A DNA stretch of 64,000 nt from Actinomadura sp. HBU206391 (GTDB lineage Bacteria; Actinomycetota; Actinomycetes; Streptosporangiales; Streptosporangiaceae): the NCBI RefSeq assembly GCF_014323665.1, contig NZ_JABVEB010000008.1, positions 1 through 64,000 on the forward strand, given 5' to 3'. The notes under the pieces were generated by a model that was not told the DNA's origin, made no database searches, and was given only the letters and a program-made list of their open reading frames with translations. This document shows positions 53,915 to 64,000 of the stretch, piece by piece; within the stretch, counting starts at the first letter, position 1, and each line of letters starts with the position of its first letter. Position numbers and translations under genes: made by a program.

Positions 53915-54775
53915 TTGAGGACCCCGCGTCAGAGATCCCTTGCGGCAGCTGTGCTGATCACATTCATGCCCGCACTCGCCGCGTGCGGTTTCGCGTCCGG
54001 CTCGTCCGTCGGCTCGGGCGAGGCGGCCGCCGCGTCCTCCGGTGGTGGCCCGGCCGCGTCGACCGGCGGTGGTCCGGCGGTGTCCGCAGAGGGCCCGGCC
54101 GGCAGCGTTCCGCGGAGGTCCCTGGACGGCAAGGTCATCGTCATCGACCCGGGGCACAACGGGGGCAACGCCGCACACGCCTCCGAGGTGAACCGGCTGG
54201 TCAATGTGATCACAGAGCGCAAGGCGTGTGACACGACCGGCACCGAGACCAGGAGCGGTTACGCGGAGCATGCCTTCACCTGGGACGTCTCCAACCGGAC
54301 GGCCAAGATCTTGAAGTCCCAGGGCGCCAAGGTCGTACTGACCCGCGGCAACGACACCGGCGTCGGTCCCTGCGTCACCGAGCGCGCCGCCATCGGCAAC
54401 AAGAACAAGGCCGACGCGGCCCTGTCCGTGCACGCCGACGGCGCGCCGAAGGGCGACCGGGGCTTCCACATCATCGAGCCCGGCCTGGTCAAGGGCCATA
54501 ACGACAAGATCATCTCGGACTCCCGCAAGCTCGGCCTGGCGCTTCGCGACGCCTACCACACGGGGACCGGCATGCCGTTCTCCAACTACCGCGGCACGAA
54601 GGCCCTCGACGTGCGCGACGACCTCGGCGGGTTGAACCTGTCCACGCGGCCCAAGGTCTTCATCGAATGCGGCAACATGCAGGACCCGGGCGACGCGGCC
54701 AAGCTGTCCGACCCCGAGTTCCGCCAGAAGATCGCCGAGGCCCTGGCGGACGGTCTCACCGACTACCTCACCTGA
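53915..54775 (+). CDS. N-acetylmuramoyl-L-alanine amidase lipoprotein (Amidase_3)
   Basis: A 286-residue exported amidase that cuts the bond between N-acetylmuramic acid and L-alanine in peptidoglycan. The lipobox ALAAC places the lipid on C24, and a Gly/Ser/Ala-rich tether runs to about residue 66. The Amidase_3 domain starts KVIVIDPGHNGGN, with zinc ligands expected at H79, E119 (SGYAEHAFTW) and H188 (LSVHADGA), and catalytic E at FIECGNM. The start is TTG with a GAAGGGC site. It stands alone. Division or germination roles are likely. Confidence 0.9.
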   Translation: MRTPRQRSLAAAVLITFMPALAACGFASGSSVGSGEAAAASSGGGPAASTGGGPAVSAEGPAGSVPRRSLDGKVIVIDPGHNGGNAAHASEVNRLVNVITERKACDTTGTETRSGYAEHAFTWDVSNRTAKILKSQGAKVVLTRGNDTGVGPCVTERAAIGNKNKADAALSVHADGAPKGDRGFHIIEPGLVKGHNDKIISDSRKLGLALRDAYHTGTGMPFSNYRGTKALDVRDDLGGLNLSTRPKVFIECGNMQDPGDAAKLSDPEFRQKIAEALADGLTDYLT

Positions 54776-54854
54776 GTGCCCCGAGCCGCTCCGGCCACAT
54801 CCCTCATCCCTCATCGCGCTCATTTGTCGGCTGGAGGCTTGGGAGGATGGGCTG

Positions 54855-56291
54855 GTGATCGATGCGCTGGGTCGCGTACGCGACCATTTCCACCAGGCCG
54901 GATACACCGTGGCCGGAGTACGGGAGTTGCTCGGGCCCGTGGCCGGAGGCGCCCTCGCGCGCGATGAGATCGTTCCCGCGCTGAGGGCCACTCGTGGCGG
55001 CTCGCCGCTCGAGGCGATCACCAGGCTCTTCTGGCTGCAGGTGGGCATACCGGAGGCCGGCCCTCTGACCGATGATCTGGTCGCCGCCGGGCTGGCCGAG
55101 CGGTCGGCCGGCGAGGTCCGAGCGACCGTGCACGTCGAGCCGCTCGAATCGGTCGGCGGCGATCCCGGAATCGGTTATGTCGTCTCCGATCTCAAGGTCC
55201 GGCCCGGAGGCGAGGCGCCCTTGCGGCTCGACCATGTGGTGGGCGCGGGAGGCGCTTCGGCCAACCTCGCGCAGCTGGTTGTCCACAGGCCTGTGGAAAA
55301 CGCGCTCGATCTGGGAACCGGCTCGGGGGTGCAGGCTCTGCATCTGGCGGATCGGGCCCGGAAGATCAGTGCGACCGACGTGAACCCCCGCGCGCTGGCG
55401 CTCGCCCAGATGAGTTTCGCGCTCTCAGGGCTGCGCGACGTCGAGTTGCTGAAGGGCTCGCTGCTCGACCCGGTTCGCGATCGGACGTTCGATCTGATCG
55501 TTTCCAATCCACCCTTCGTGATCTCTCCGGATGGCCGCTTTTCCTACCGCGAGTCCGGGCTGCCCGGCGACGAGGTCTGCCGGCGGCTGGTGACCGAGGC
55601 GCCGTCCTACCTGGTGGACGGCGGATGGTGCCATCTGCTCGCCAACTGGCTGCACATCGGCGGGCGGTCCTGGGAGGAGCGCGTCGGCGGGTGGTTCACC
55701 GCCGGCGGGTGTGACGCGTGGGTCGTACAGCGAGATGTCCAGGACCCGGCCGAGTACGCCGAGTTGTGGTTGCGCGACTCCTGCGAGACCGGCACCGCGG
55801 AGTACCGGCGCCGCTACGACGCCTGGCTCGACCACTTCGAGCGCGAGAACGTCACGGGCATCGGGTTCGGCTGGATCTCCCTCCGCAAGGGCGGCACGAC
55901 CGTACGGGTGGAGGAGCTGCGGCAGGGAGTCGAGCAGCCGGTCGGCGCGTATGTGGAAAAGATTTTCGATGGGATGGCCGGTGGCGAGAGGTTTTCCACA
56001 GGCGCGCTGCGCACTGCGGCCGGGGTCGTCCAGGAGCAGATCGGACCACCGGGAGCCGAGGATCCGGAGCGGATCGTGCTCCGCCAGACGCGCGGGCTGC
56101 GACGCGCGGCCGGCGTGGGGACGGTCGAGGCCGCCCTGGCGGGCGTCTGTGACGGGACGCTGCCCATGGAGCCGTTGCTCGAGGCGATCGCCGAACTCAT
56201 GGGGCTGCCGGCGGACGACGTTCGGGCCCACGCTCAGGCCGTGCTGCCGGAGCTGATCGCGGACGGGTTCTTCGAGATCGCCGGCCGGTGA
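54855..56291 (+). CDS. SAM-dependent methyltransferase with HemK-like NPPF motif
   Basis: A 478-residue protein. An N-terminal helical domain (about 1-95) precedes the class I methyltransferase core: NALDLGTGSGVQALHLADRA for SAM binding, then ATDVNPRALALAQMSFALSG and the catalytic motif FDLIVSNPPFVISP. NPPF is typical of enzymes methylating an amide or exocyclic amino nitrogen, such as release-factor or ribosomal and nucleic-acid targets. A C-terminal domain of about 200 residues is specific to the actinobacterial group. The GTG start lies at a weak site. The target is unknown. Confidence 0.85.
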   Translation: MIDALGRVRDHFHQAGYTVAGVRELLGPVAGGALARDEIVPALRATRGGSPLEAITRLFWLQVGIPEAGPLTDDLVAAGLAERSAGEVRATVHVEPLESVGGDPGIGYVVSDLKVRPGGEAPLRLDHVVGAGGASANLAQLVVHRPVENALDLGTGSGVQALHLADRARKISATDVNPRALALAQMSFALSGLRDVELLKGSLLDPVRDRTFDLIVSNPPFVISPDGRFSYRESGLPGDEVCRRLVTEAPSYLVDGGWCHLLANWLHIGGRSWEERVGGWFTAGGCDAWVVQRDVQDPAEYAELWLRDSCETGTAEYRRRYDAWLDHFERENVTGIGFGWISLRKGGTTVRVEELRQGVEQPVGAYVEKIFDGMAGGERFSTGALRTAAGVVQEQIGPPGAEDPERIVLRQTRGLRRAAGVGTVEAALAGVCDGTLPMEPLLEAIAELMGLPADDVRAHAQAVLPELIADGFFEIAGR

Positions 56292-56307
56292 GGCGGTGTG
56301 ACGGGTC

Positions 56308-57390
<1,083 letters not shown>

Positions 57391-57737
57391 TGCCAACGAT
57401 TCTGTCAGATACATCTCGGGCGATGGCACGGGCCGTCACCGCAGGCTCGCTCAATTCCCCACTATGTCGTCTGGAGTGCCCTTTTCGGCGTGGTCGAGTG
57501 CTTGCTCCTTATACCGGTGCCGACCATCCTTGTACGTGATGTCATCGGCACGTCACAAACATAAAGGGACGGTAATTATCTCCGCTTGTGTTATCGCCGT
57601 CGCTATCAACACTAGGCCGAGGGGTATGCCAGCCGACATCCTTGCTATCTGGCCTGGACGGAGTTTCATGCACCGAAATGGCCGGTAATGGCAGAGGCAC
57701 CGAGGGGACGATTCTCAATATGAAAAGAGAGCCACTC
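57391..57737. other. Divergent intergenic region of pyrD and the repeat-rich secreted protein gene
   Basis: About 350 bp, AT-richer than its surroundings. It contains TGTGTTATC and CAACAC as a loose dyad near 57590-57615, and a GTCACAAACATAAAGG stretch around 57552, but no promoter I can name with confidence. No gene is seen. Confidence 0.4.
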
Positions 57738-58634
57738 ATGAGCAAGATCAAATACACGCGCAGCCTTGCTCTCGCCGCAGTTTCGGCTGCATTGGCCGGA
57801 GGTGTCGTTTCGCTGTCGGTGAGCGCGAACGCGGAGCTCGCTCCGCAGGGCGCCATGGCGACGCGCGTGGCCACCGACGGCCCCCCAGACCCCATACCGA
57901 ACGTGCGCGCCAACAGCGCCAGTAGCCGGAAGGCCGGCGGCGACAGGGCCGACGGGCGGAGCGTTCCGCTCGGCGCCGACGACGCTGAGGATTCGCGGGT
58001 GATCGGCAACGATCCCCTCGGGCAGAGGGCGTTGAAGGCCTCAGCACAACCAGAACCCGCGCCCACGCCGAGGCCGGCGCCCGCCAGTCCGAGTGGTCAG
58101 CAGCCCGCCGCGCAGAACCCCGCCTCGGCGCCTGCCGCGAGCTCCCAGCCTGCGACCAGCGCTCAGCAAGCCCCGAGCGGCGAGGTCGCACCGAGCGCAG
58201 GCCAGGCCGCACCGAGCGCTCAGCAGGCGCCCAGCGGTGTTCCCAGCGGCCGGCGGATCGCGCGGGAGATGCCACGCGACCAGGGCGATGACGACGAGGC
58301 TGCCCAGAGCGCCCAGAAGGCGCCCGCCCAGAGCGCCCAGAAGGCGCCCGCCCAGAGCGCCCAGAAGGCGCCCGGGCTGAACGCTCAGAAGGCGGCCGCC
58401 CAGAACGGGAGCCGGCAGAGAGCCGCCCAGGCCCCCGGCGTCAGCCGTCGCCACGCGAATGCCCAGCGGGGCCACGCGCGCCGCGGTCAGCAGGCCCAGA
58501 GCCGCAAGCACGCGGCCCAGCGAGGTGCGGCGCGCCGGCCGGGTGCCGCCGCCGTTCCGCAGGCCGAGAAGCACTGGCGGGATCTGCTTTCCGAATCGCC
58601 GGCTAACAGCGCCTCGATGTGGAACGAGCCGTGA
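57738..58634 (+). CDS. Secreted Ala/Pro/Gln-rich repeat protein
   Basis: A 298-residue exported protein of low complexity. The signal peptide is MSKIKYTRSLALAAVSAALA, then a hydrophobic stretch to SANA. The mature part is rich in Ala, Pro, Gln and Ser with repeats (PSAQQAPSG, then three identical AQSAQKAP units and a degenerate fourth). It then becomes strongly basic (RRHANAQRGHARRGQQAQSRKH). It has no cysteine and no sorting signal. It may coat the cell wall or bind acidic polymers, but that is speculation. AGAGAG precedes the ATG at 57738; an ATG 18 bases upstream is an alternative. Confidence 0.65.
   Translation: MSKIKYTRSLALAAVSAALAGGVVSLSVSANAELAPQGAMATRVATDGPPDPIPNVRANSASSRKAGGDRADGRSVPLGADDAEDSRVIGNDPLGQRALKASAQPEPAPTPRPAPASPSGQQPAAQNPASAPAASSQPATSAQQAPSGEVAPSAGQAAPSAQQAPSGVPSGRRIAREMPRDQGDDDEAAQSAQKAPAQSAQKAPAQSAQKAPGLNAQKAAAQNGSRQRAAQAPGVSRRHANAQRGHARRGQQAQSRKHAAQRGAARRPGAAAVPQAEKHWRDLLSESPANSASMWNEP
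58302..58397 (+). repeat. 24-bp in-frame tandem repeat, three perfect copies and a fourth degenerate
   Basis: GCCCAGAGCGCCCAGAAGGC plus GCCC recurs at 58302, 58326 and 58350 without change; 58374-58397 is a diverged copy. It encodes the AQSAQKAP units. Identity at the base level suggests recent expansion, and copy number is likely to vary between strains. Confidence 0.85.
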
Positions 58635-58679
58635 TGAAGGCCTGGTATCCGGCGAAATAGTTCCATTCAAATAGTGCGG

Positions 58680-58717
58680 GTGAAGCGCCCCGGGCGATGT
58701 CGCTCGGGGCGCTTCAC
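58680..58717. terminator. Bidirectional terminator between the repeat protein gene and glpK
   Basis: GTGAAGCGCCCCG pairs with CGGGGCGCTTCAC and the stem continues through a G-T pair into a small loop. It sits in the 127-bp convergent space. Confidence 0.8.
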
Positions 58718-58761
58718 ATACGCTGGGTGTAACGCGAGAAGCCGCCCATGAGCGGATGGCT

Positions 58762-60273
58762 TCAGCGGCTGCCCGGTTTGATCCAGTCGAAGGTGCGCTC
58801 GACCGCCCGCTGCCAATTGTCGTACTCGCTCGCGCGCCGTTCCGGGTCCATGCTGGGCACCCAGCGGGCGGCCCGGTGCCAGTTGCGCCGGAGCCCTTCC
58901 AGATCCGCCCAGTAACCGACGGCGAGTCCCGCGGCGTAGGCCGCACCGAGCGAGACGGTCTCGACGACCATGGGCCGTACGGCGGGCACGTTGAGCACGT
59001 CGGCGATGAACTGCATGAGCAGGTGGTCGGCCGTCATGCCGCCGTCCACCTTGAGCTCCTTGAGGCTGAGGCCGGAGTCGCGGTTCATCGCGTCGACGAC
59101 CTCGCGGGTCTGCCAGCCGGTCGCCTCCAGGACCGCACGCGCCAGGTGGCCCTTGGTGATGTAGGAGGTGAGACCGACGATGATGCCGCGCGCCTCGCTG
59201 CGCCAGTGCGGTGCGAACAGGCCGGAGAAGGCCGGGACGATGTAACACCCGCCGTTGTCGTCGACCGTGCGCGCCAGGGTCTCGATCTCCGGAGCGCTGC
59301 TGATCAGCCCCAGCCCGTCGCGGAACCACTGCACCAGGGCGCCGGTGATGGCGATCGAGCCCTCGAGGGCATAGACGGCGGGTTCGCCAGCGATCTTGTA
59401 ACCGACGGTGGTCAGCAGCCCGTTCGAGGAGCGCACCGGCTCGTTGCCGGTGTTCATCAGCAGAAAGCCGCCGGTGCCGTACGTGCACTTGGCCTCGCCG
59501 GGCGAGAAGCAGGTCTGCCCGAACAACGCCGCCTGCTGGTCACCGAGCGCGGCGCCGATGTGCACGTTCGGGATCACGCGGCGGGCCACGCCGTAGGTCT
59601 CCGTGGAGGAGCGGATCTCCGGCATCATGGCGCGCGGGATCCCGAAGAACGCGAGGAGCTCGTCGTCCCACGCCAGCGAGTTGAGATCCATCAGCAGGGT
59701 CCGGCTGGCGTTGGTCACGTCGGTCACATGGATGCCGCCGTCGAGCCCGCCGGTGAGGTTCCAGATGAGCCAGCTCTCCATGGTGCCGAAGAGCACTTCG
59801 CCCCGCTCGGCGCGCTCGCGCAACCCGGGGTCGTGATCGAGCATCCAGCGGATCCGCGGCGCCGAGAAGTAGGTCGCCAGCGGCAGGCCGCTGCGCTCGG
59901 CGACGATGCCGGCGTTCCGCTCCTGCGCCAGCTCCTCGATCAGTGCATCGGTGCGGGTGTCCTGCCACACGACGGCCCGGCCGATCGGGGTCCCGGTGCG
60001 GCGGTCCCACAGGACCGTGGTCTCGCGCTGGTTGGCGATGCCGATGGCGGCCACCTGGGCGGGGGTGGCGCCCGCCTGGGCGAGGGCCTCGGGCGCGATC
60101 CGCTCCAGATTGCGCCAGATCTCGACGGCGTCGTGCTCCACCCAGCCCGGCTTGGGGAAATGCTGCTTGTGCTCGCGCTGAGCGACGGAGACGAGACGTC
60201 CCCCGTGATCGAACAGGATGCAGCGCGTCGAGGTCGTCCCCTGATCGATCGACATCACATAGCGCTCGGTCAT
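58762..60273 (-). CDS. glpK: Glycerol kinase, copy 1
   Basis: A 503-residue FGGY kinase that phosphorylates glycerol to sn-glycerol-3-phosphate. The N-terminal ATP/glycerol motif [19 protein letters not shown], the substrate region [14 protein letters not shown] and AVVWQDTRT, and the FGGY signatures ([20 protein letters not shown], then [19 protein letters not shown]) are complete. It lies 39 bp after gylR on the same strand, an unusual second kinase beside the glpF-glpK-glpD operon. Divergence from copy 2 suggests an old duplication or separate origin rather than a recent copy. Confidence 0.93.
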   Translation of the reverse strand: MTERYVMSIDQGTTSTRCILFDHGGRLVSVAQREHKQHFPKPGWVEHDAVEIWRNLERIAPEALAQAGATPAQVAAIGIANQRETTVLWDRRTGTPIGRAVVWQDTRTDALIEELAQERNAGIVAERSGLPLATYFSAPRIRWMLDHDPGLRERAERGEVLFGTMESWLIWNLTGGLDGGIHVTDVTNASRTLLMDLNSLAWDDELLAFFGIPRAMMPEIRSSTETYGVARRVIPNVHIGAALGDQQAALFGQTCFSPGEAKCTYGTGGFLLMNTGNEPVRSSNGLLTTVGYKIAGEPAVYALEGSIAITGALVQWFRDGLGLISSAPEIETLARTVDDNGGCYIVPAFSGLFAPHWRSEARGIIVGLTSYITKGHLARAVLEATGWQTREVVDAMNRDSGLSLKELKVDGGMTADHLLMQFIADVLNVPAVRPMVVETVSLGAAYAAGLAVGYWADLEGLRRNWHRAARWVPSMDPERRASEYDNWQRAVERTFDWIKPGSR

Positions 60274-60312
60274 GGCGTGCCCACCCGCTCGCGGCGCCGG
60301 CCTGGCCCGTTC

Positions 60313-61080
60313 CTACCAGCGGGAGGCACCGAGGTCCCTGGACACGGCACGCGCGGCGTCACGTACGTAACCGACGAGTTCGAGGTTGGGCGCGCCCTTG
60401 GTGTCGCAGAACCGCTCGACGGCTCCCGACACGCCGATGGCGCCGACGACCAGCCCGCCGTAGCCCCGGATCGGTGCGGCGATCGCGGCTTCACCAATGG
60501 ACATCTCCTCGATCTCGGTGGCCCAGCCGAGATCGCGCACGCGGGCGAGCGCTCGTCCGAGCTCCCTCGGGTTGGTGATGGTGCGGCGGGAGAAGGGTTC
60601 CAGCTCCGCGCCTTGAAGGTACGCCGCCGCGTTGGCGTCGTGGGCCAGCAGGGCCTTCCCCAGCGCGGTGGCGTGCGGCGGTAGCAGGGAGCCGATGTCC
60701 ATGGCCTGAAGGGTGTCGTCAGGGCGGAAGACGTGGTGCACCACGAGCACCTTGCCGTCGAGCAGCGTCCCGATGCGCACGGCCTCGCCGCTGCGCGCGG
60801 CCAGCGCGTCGGCCCAGTTGATCGCACGCGACCGGAGCTCGTTGACGTCGAGATAGCTGGTGCCGAGATGGAGGAGGGCGGCGCCGAGCTGGTACTTGCC
60901 CGTCGGTTCGTCCTGTTCGACGAAGCCGACCCGCTCGAGGGTGCGGAGGATGCCGTGGGCCGTGCCGCGCGCTAGGCCCAGCGAGCTGGCGACCTCCCCC
61001 ACGCCGAGCCGACCGGAGCTGCGGGCGAGCAGGCGCAGGATCGCCGCCGCTCGCTCGATCGATTGAACTGGTCCTGGCAC
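60313..61080 (-). CDS. gylR: IclR-family regulator of the glycerol genes (GylR)
   Basis: A 255-residue IclR-type regulator. The winged helix is at residues 5-65 (SIERAAAILRLLARSSGRLG, then EVASSLGLARGTAHGILRTLERVGFV), and the effector domain has PHATALGKALLAHD, GWATEIEEMSIGEAAIAAPI and VGAIGVSG. It closely matches streptomycete GylR, which represses glycerol genes until glycerol-3-phosphate binds. The GTG start has TACGAT seven bases upstream, so the mRNA may be leaderless. Divergence from glpF lets one control region serve both sides. Confidence 0.92.
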   Translation of the reverse strand: MPGPVQSIERAAAILRLLARSSGRLGVGEVASSLGLARGTAHGILRTLERVGFVEQDEPTGKYQLGAALLHLGTSYLDVNELRSRAINWADALAARSGEAVRIGTLLDGKVLVVHHVFRPDDTLQAMDIGSLLPPHATALGKALLAHDANAAAYLQGAELEPFSRRTITNPRELGRALARVRDLGWATEIEEMSIGEAAIAAPIRGYGGLVVGAIGVSGAVERFCDTKGAPNLELVGYVRDAARAVSRDLGASRW

Positions 61081-61127
61081 GGCTCAGATCGTACCGTGAC
61101 GGAATAGCGATTGACCGACATGGCGTC

Positions 61128-61319
61128 GGCAATGTCGGCAGATGTTGACATGCCCGCCGTAGCTGCGAAGGACCAGCCAGCTCTCGTGGTCTGGATCACA
61201 TTCCGGAGGGTACTGCCCGAGCGGGCTCGGGCAAAGTGTTCGACAATGTCGACACATGTCCGTTGACCCCTGTTCAGGGCCGACTTACCCTCCTCCCAGC
61301 CGTGAGACACCTCACGGCT
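61128..61319 (+). promoter_or_regulatory. Divergent gylR/glpF control region with operators and glpF promoter
   Basis: The glpF promoter is TTGACC (61263-61268), 17 bp, TACCCT (61286-61291). A perfect palindrome TCGACA-A-TGTCGA lies at 61240-61252, just upstream, and an imperfect dyad GGCAATGTC/GACATGCC at 61128-61154 is closer to gylR. Both share an AATGTCG core and are likely GylR sites. A 9-bp stem-loop (AGCCGTGAG, ACAC, CTCACGGCT; 61298-61319) starts about where the glpF transcript should begin and may protect its 5' end. Confidence 0.65.
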
Positions 61320-61410
61320 CGTGATCTGCCTCCAACCCCACCCGGCCGCGTTCTGACCGTGAGGTCGGCGACCGCGTCCCCACCCCCCATCGCTTTGGCG
61401 AGGAGAGCAC

Positions 61411-62241
61411 ATGGCGGAACCGAGAAAGATTCCAGGGCTGGCCGGTGAGATGGCCGCCGAATTCGCCGGAACGATGATCCTCATCCTGTTCGGTGTCGGC
61501 GTCGTCGCGCAGGTCGTGGCCGGCGGCATCGGCGACCACGACAGCATCTCCTGGGCGTGGGGGATCGGCGTCACGCTCGGCGTCTACGTCGCCGCCCGCG
61601 TCAGCGGCGCGCATCTCAACCCCGCCGTGACGTTCGCTCTCGCGGTCTTCAAGGACTTCTCCTGGCGCAAAGTCGCTCCGTACATGCTGGCCCAGACGGC
61701 CGGGGCCTTCATCGCCGCCCTCATCGTCCGGTGGAACTACACCGAGGTCCTCGCCAAGGCCGATCCCGGCCACACCATCAAGACCCAGGGCGTCTTCTCG
61801 ACCCTGCCCGGCAACGGCACGCTGCCGGTGCACACCATGGGCGCGTTCCGCGACCAGATCATCGGCACCGCGATCCTGCTCTTCGTCATCCTGGCCCTCA
61901 CCGACCTGCGCAACTCGGCGCCCGCCGCCAACCTCGGCCCGTTCGTGATCGGCCTCCTCGTGGTGGCCATCGGCATGGCCTGGGGCACCGACGCCGGATA
62001 CGCGATCAACCCGGCCCGTGACTTCGGCCCCCGGCTGGCGTCGTTCTTCACCGGTTACGGCGGGGCCTGGCGGGATCAGTACGGCGAAATCTACTTCTGG
62101 GTCCCCATCATCGGCCCGCTCATCGGCGGCGTGCTCGGAGCCGGCCTGTACAAGGTCCTGATCGGCCGGTTCCTGCCCTCGGCCGAGGAGCCGCCGGAGC
62201 CCGACCCGGCCCCCACGCGTACCGAGCTCGAGACCGCATGA
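61411..62241 (+). CDS. glpF: Glycerol facilitator (MIP/aquaporin family)
   Basis: A 276-residue channel with six membrane spans and two half-helices. Both NPA boxes are intact: [13 protein letters not shown] in the first half and [13 protein letters not shown] in the second; the aspartate after the second NPA (PARD) is typical of glycerol-passing members. The tail ([18 protein letters not shown]) is cytosolic. It heads an operon with glpK and glpD. The ATG follows a GAGGAG site. The stop codon overlaps the ATG of a small frame leading to glpK. Confidence 0.94.
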   Translation: MAEPRKIPGLAGEMAAEFAGTMILILFGVGVVAQVVAGGIGDHDSISWAWGIGVTLGVYVAARVSGAHLNPAVTFALAVFKDFSWRKVAPYMLAQTAGAFIAALIVRWNYTEVLAKADPGHTIKTQGVFSTLPGNGTLPVHTMGAFRDQIIGTAILLFVILALTDLRNSAPAANLGPFVIGLLVVAIGMAWGTDAGYAINPARDFGPRLASFFTGYGGAWRDQYGEIYFWVPIIGPLIGGVLGAGLYKVLIGRFLPSAEEPPEPDPAPTRTELETA

Positions 62242-62335
62242 GCACCAGGATGGACTGCGTACGAGACGGGCTGAACAGCGGCCTGGGCACGACACGGCCA
62301 AGCCCCCAAGCACACTCCCAAAGGAGACACTCTTA

Positions 62336-62336
<1 letters not shown>
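62238..62336 (+). CDS. Small coupled reading frame between glpF and glpK
   Basis: A 32-codon frame ([20 protein letters not shown] at the start) overlaps the glpF stop as ATGA and ends in TAA sharing its last A with the glpK ATG (TAATG). It resembles the frame bridging purF and purM: ATGAGCACC at the start and CTGAACAGCGG at exactly +33 in both. The AAAGGAGAC ribosome site for glpK is inside it. The product would be basic and unstructured. It may be a translational relay or a repeated spacer sequence. Confidence 0.45.
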
Positions 62337-63853
<1,517 letters not shown>

Positions 63854-63870
63854 CCACCGCATAGCGCCAG

Positions 63871-63905
63871 GGCGGGGCCGGCCGGACTCGTTCTCCGGCC
63901 CCGCC
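63871..63905 (+). terminator. Stem-loop between glpK and glpD
   Basis: GGCGGGGCCGG pairs with CCGGCCCCGCC over 11 bp around a 13-nt loop. It lies within the presumed operon, so it may partly terminate or stabilise the upstream mRNA rather than end it. Confidence 0.6.
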
Positions 63906-63947
63906 CGGGCGCCTCCCGCAGACCTGCTCACCTTGAGGAGCCCGCGC

Positions 63948-64000
63948 GTGACATCGACACCACTGGACCCGCGGTACCGGGACGCCGCACTGCAGACCAT
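63948..64000 (+). CDS. glpD: Start of glycerol-3-phosphate dehydrogenase (partial, cut by window end)
   Basis: Seventeen codons are visible from a GTG with a GAGGAG site: (M)TSTPLDPRYRDAALQT. The sequence resembles the N-terminus of actinomycete aerobic GlpD, which precedes its FAD-binding strand, and the position after glpF-glpK is the expected one. GlpD would oxidise glycerol-3-phosphate to dihydroxyacetone phosphate. The call rests mostly on context. Confidence 0.6.
   Translation, partial: MTSTPLDPRYRDAALQT

Overview
The window is high-GC actinomycete chromosome. Evidence is the WhiB-like, BldC, Spo0M and DUF3073 genes, the frequent GTG/TTG starts, the candidate leaderless genes, and a gene order purS-purQ-purL / purF-purM / DUF3073 / valine dehydrogenase / bldC that matches my recollection of Streptomyces. 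The mix of genes suggests a Streptosporangiales or Thermomonosporaceae member rather than Streptomyces itself; that placement is inference.

The first 10 kb is an accessory, partly decaying region. It holds a secreted GH11 xylanase with a CBM2-like domain, an ECF41 sigma factor divergent from its usual SDR partner (preceded by an 11-codon leader frame), a truncated SnoaL gene, an ECF sigma gene frameshifted just before its SnoaL domain, a double ClpX-type zinc-finger protein, a lipoprotein, a frameshifted SPOR-like gene, and a lone formylglycine-generating-enzyme-fold protein. From 10 to 22 kb come membrane and secreted proteins, a MarR/MFS divergent pair, an AlkZ-like winged-helix protein, a WhiB-like gene under a large palindromic operator, a rhomboid protease, a beta-helix membrane protein, Spo0M and an acyl-CoA dehydrogenase. 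Two matched 72-bp palindromic elements follow.

From 22 to 31 kb is carbon metabolism: the pyruvate/peptide transporter CstA with YbdD, a branched-chain 2-oxo acid dehydrogenase operon (E1alpha, E1beta, E2) and an aldehyde dehydrogenase. A second beta-helix membrane protein (paralogue of the first) stands before the purine cluster.

From 33 to 51 kb lies the purine biosynthesis region. PurS, PurQ and PurL (FGAM synthase) are followed by PurF and PurM. An RsbW-like kinase gene sits between purS and purQ. Between the two purine blocks lie phoX with a PHO box, a cell-wall protein under a c-di-AMP (ydaO/yuaA) riboswitch, a subtilase and a membrane Ser/Thr kinase. Valine dehydrogenase here and the BCKDH operon together would deaminate and then oxidise branched-chain amino acids.

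From 51 to 64 kb are TetR and LacI regulators, a lipoprotein amidase, a methyltransferase, dihydroorotate dehydrogenase, a repeat-rich secreted protein, and a divergent glycerol locus (gylR-glpK and glpF-glpK-glpD) with two glycerol kinases.

The least explained signal is a pair of similar small reading frames (MST.R...GLNSG) that bridge purF-purM and glpF-glpK with stop/start overlaps on both sides. No CRISPR array, tRNA, rRNA, intact transposase or prophage was seen.
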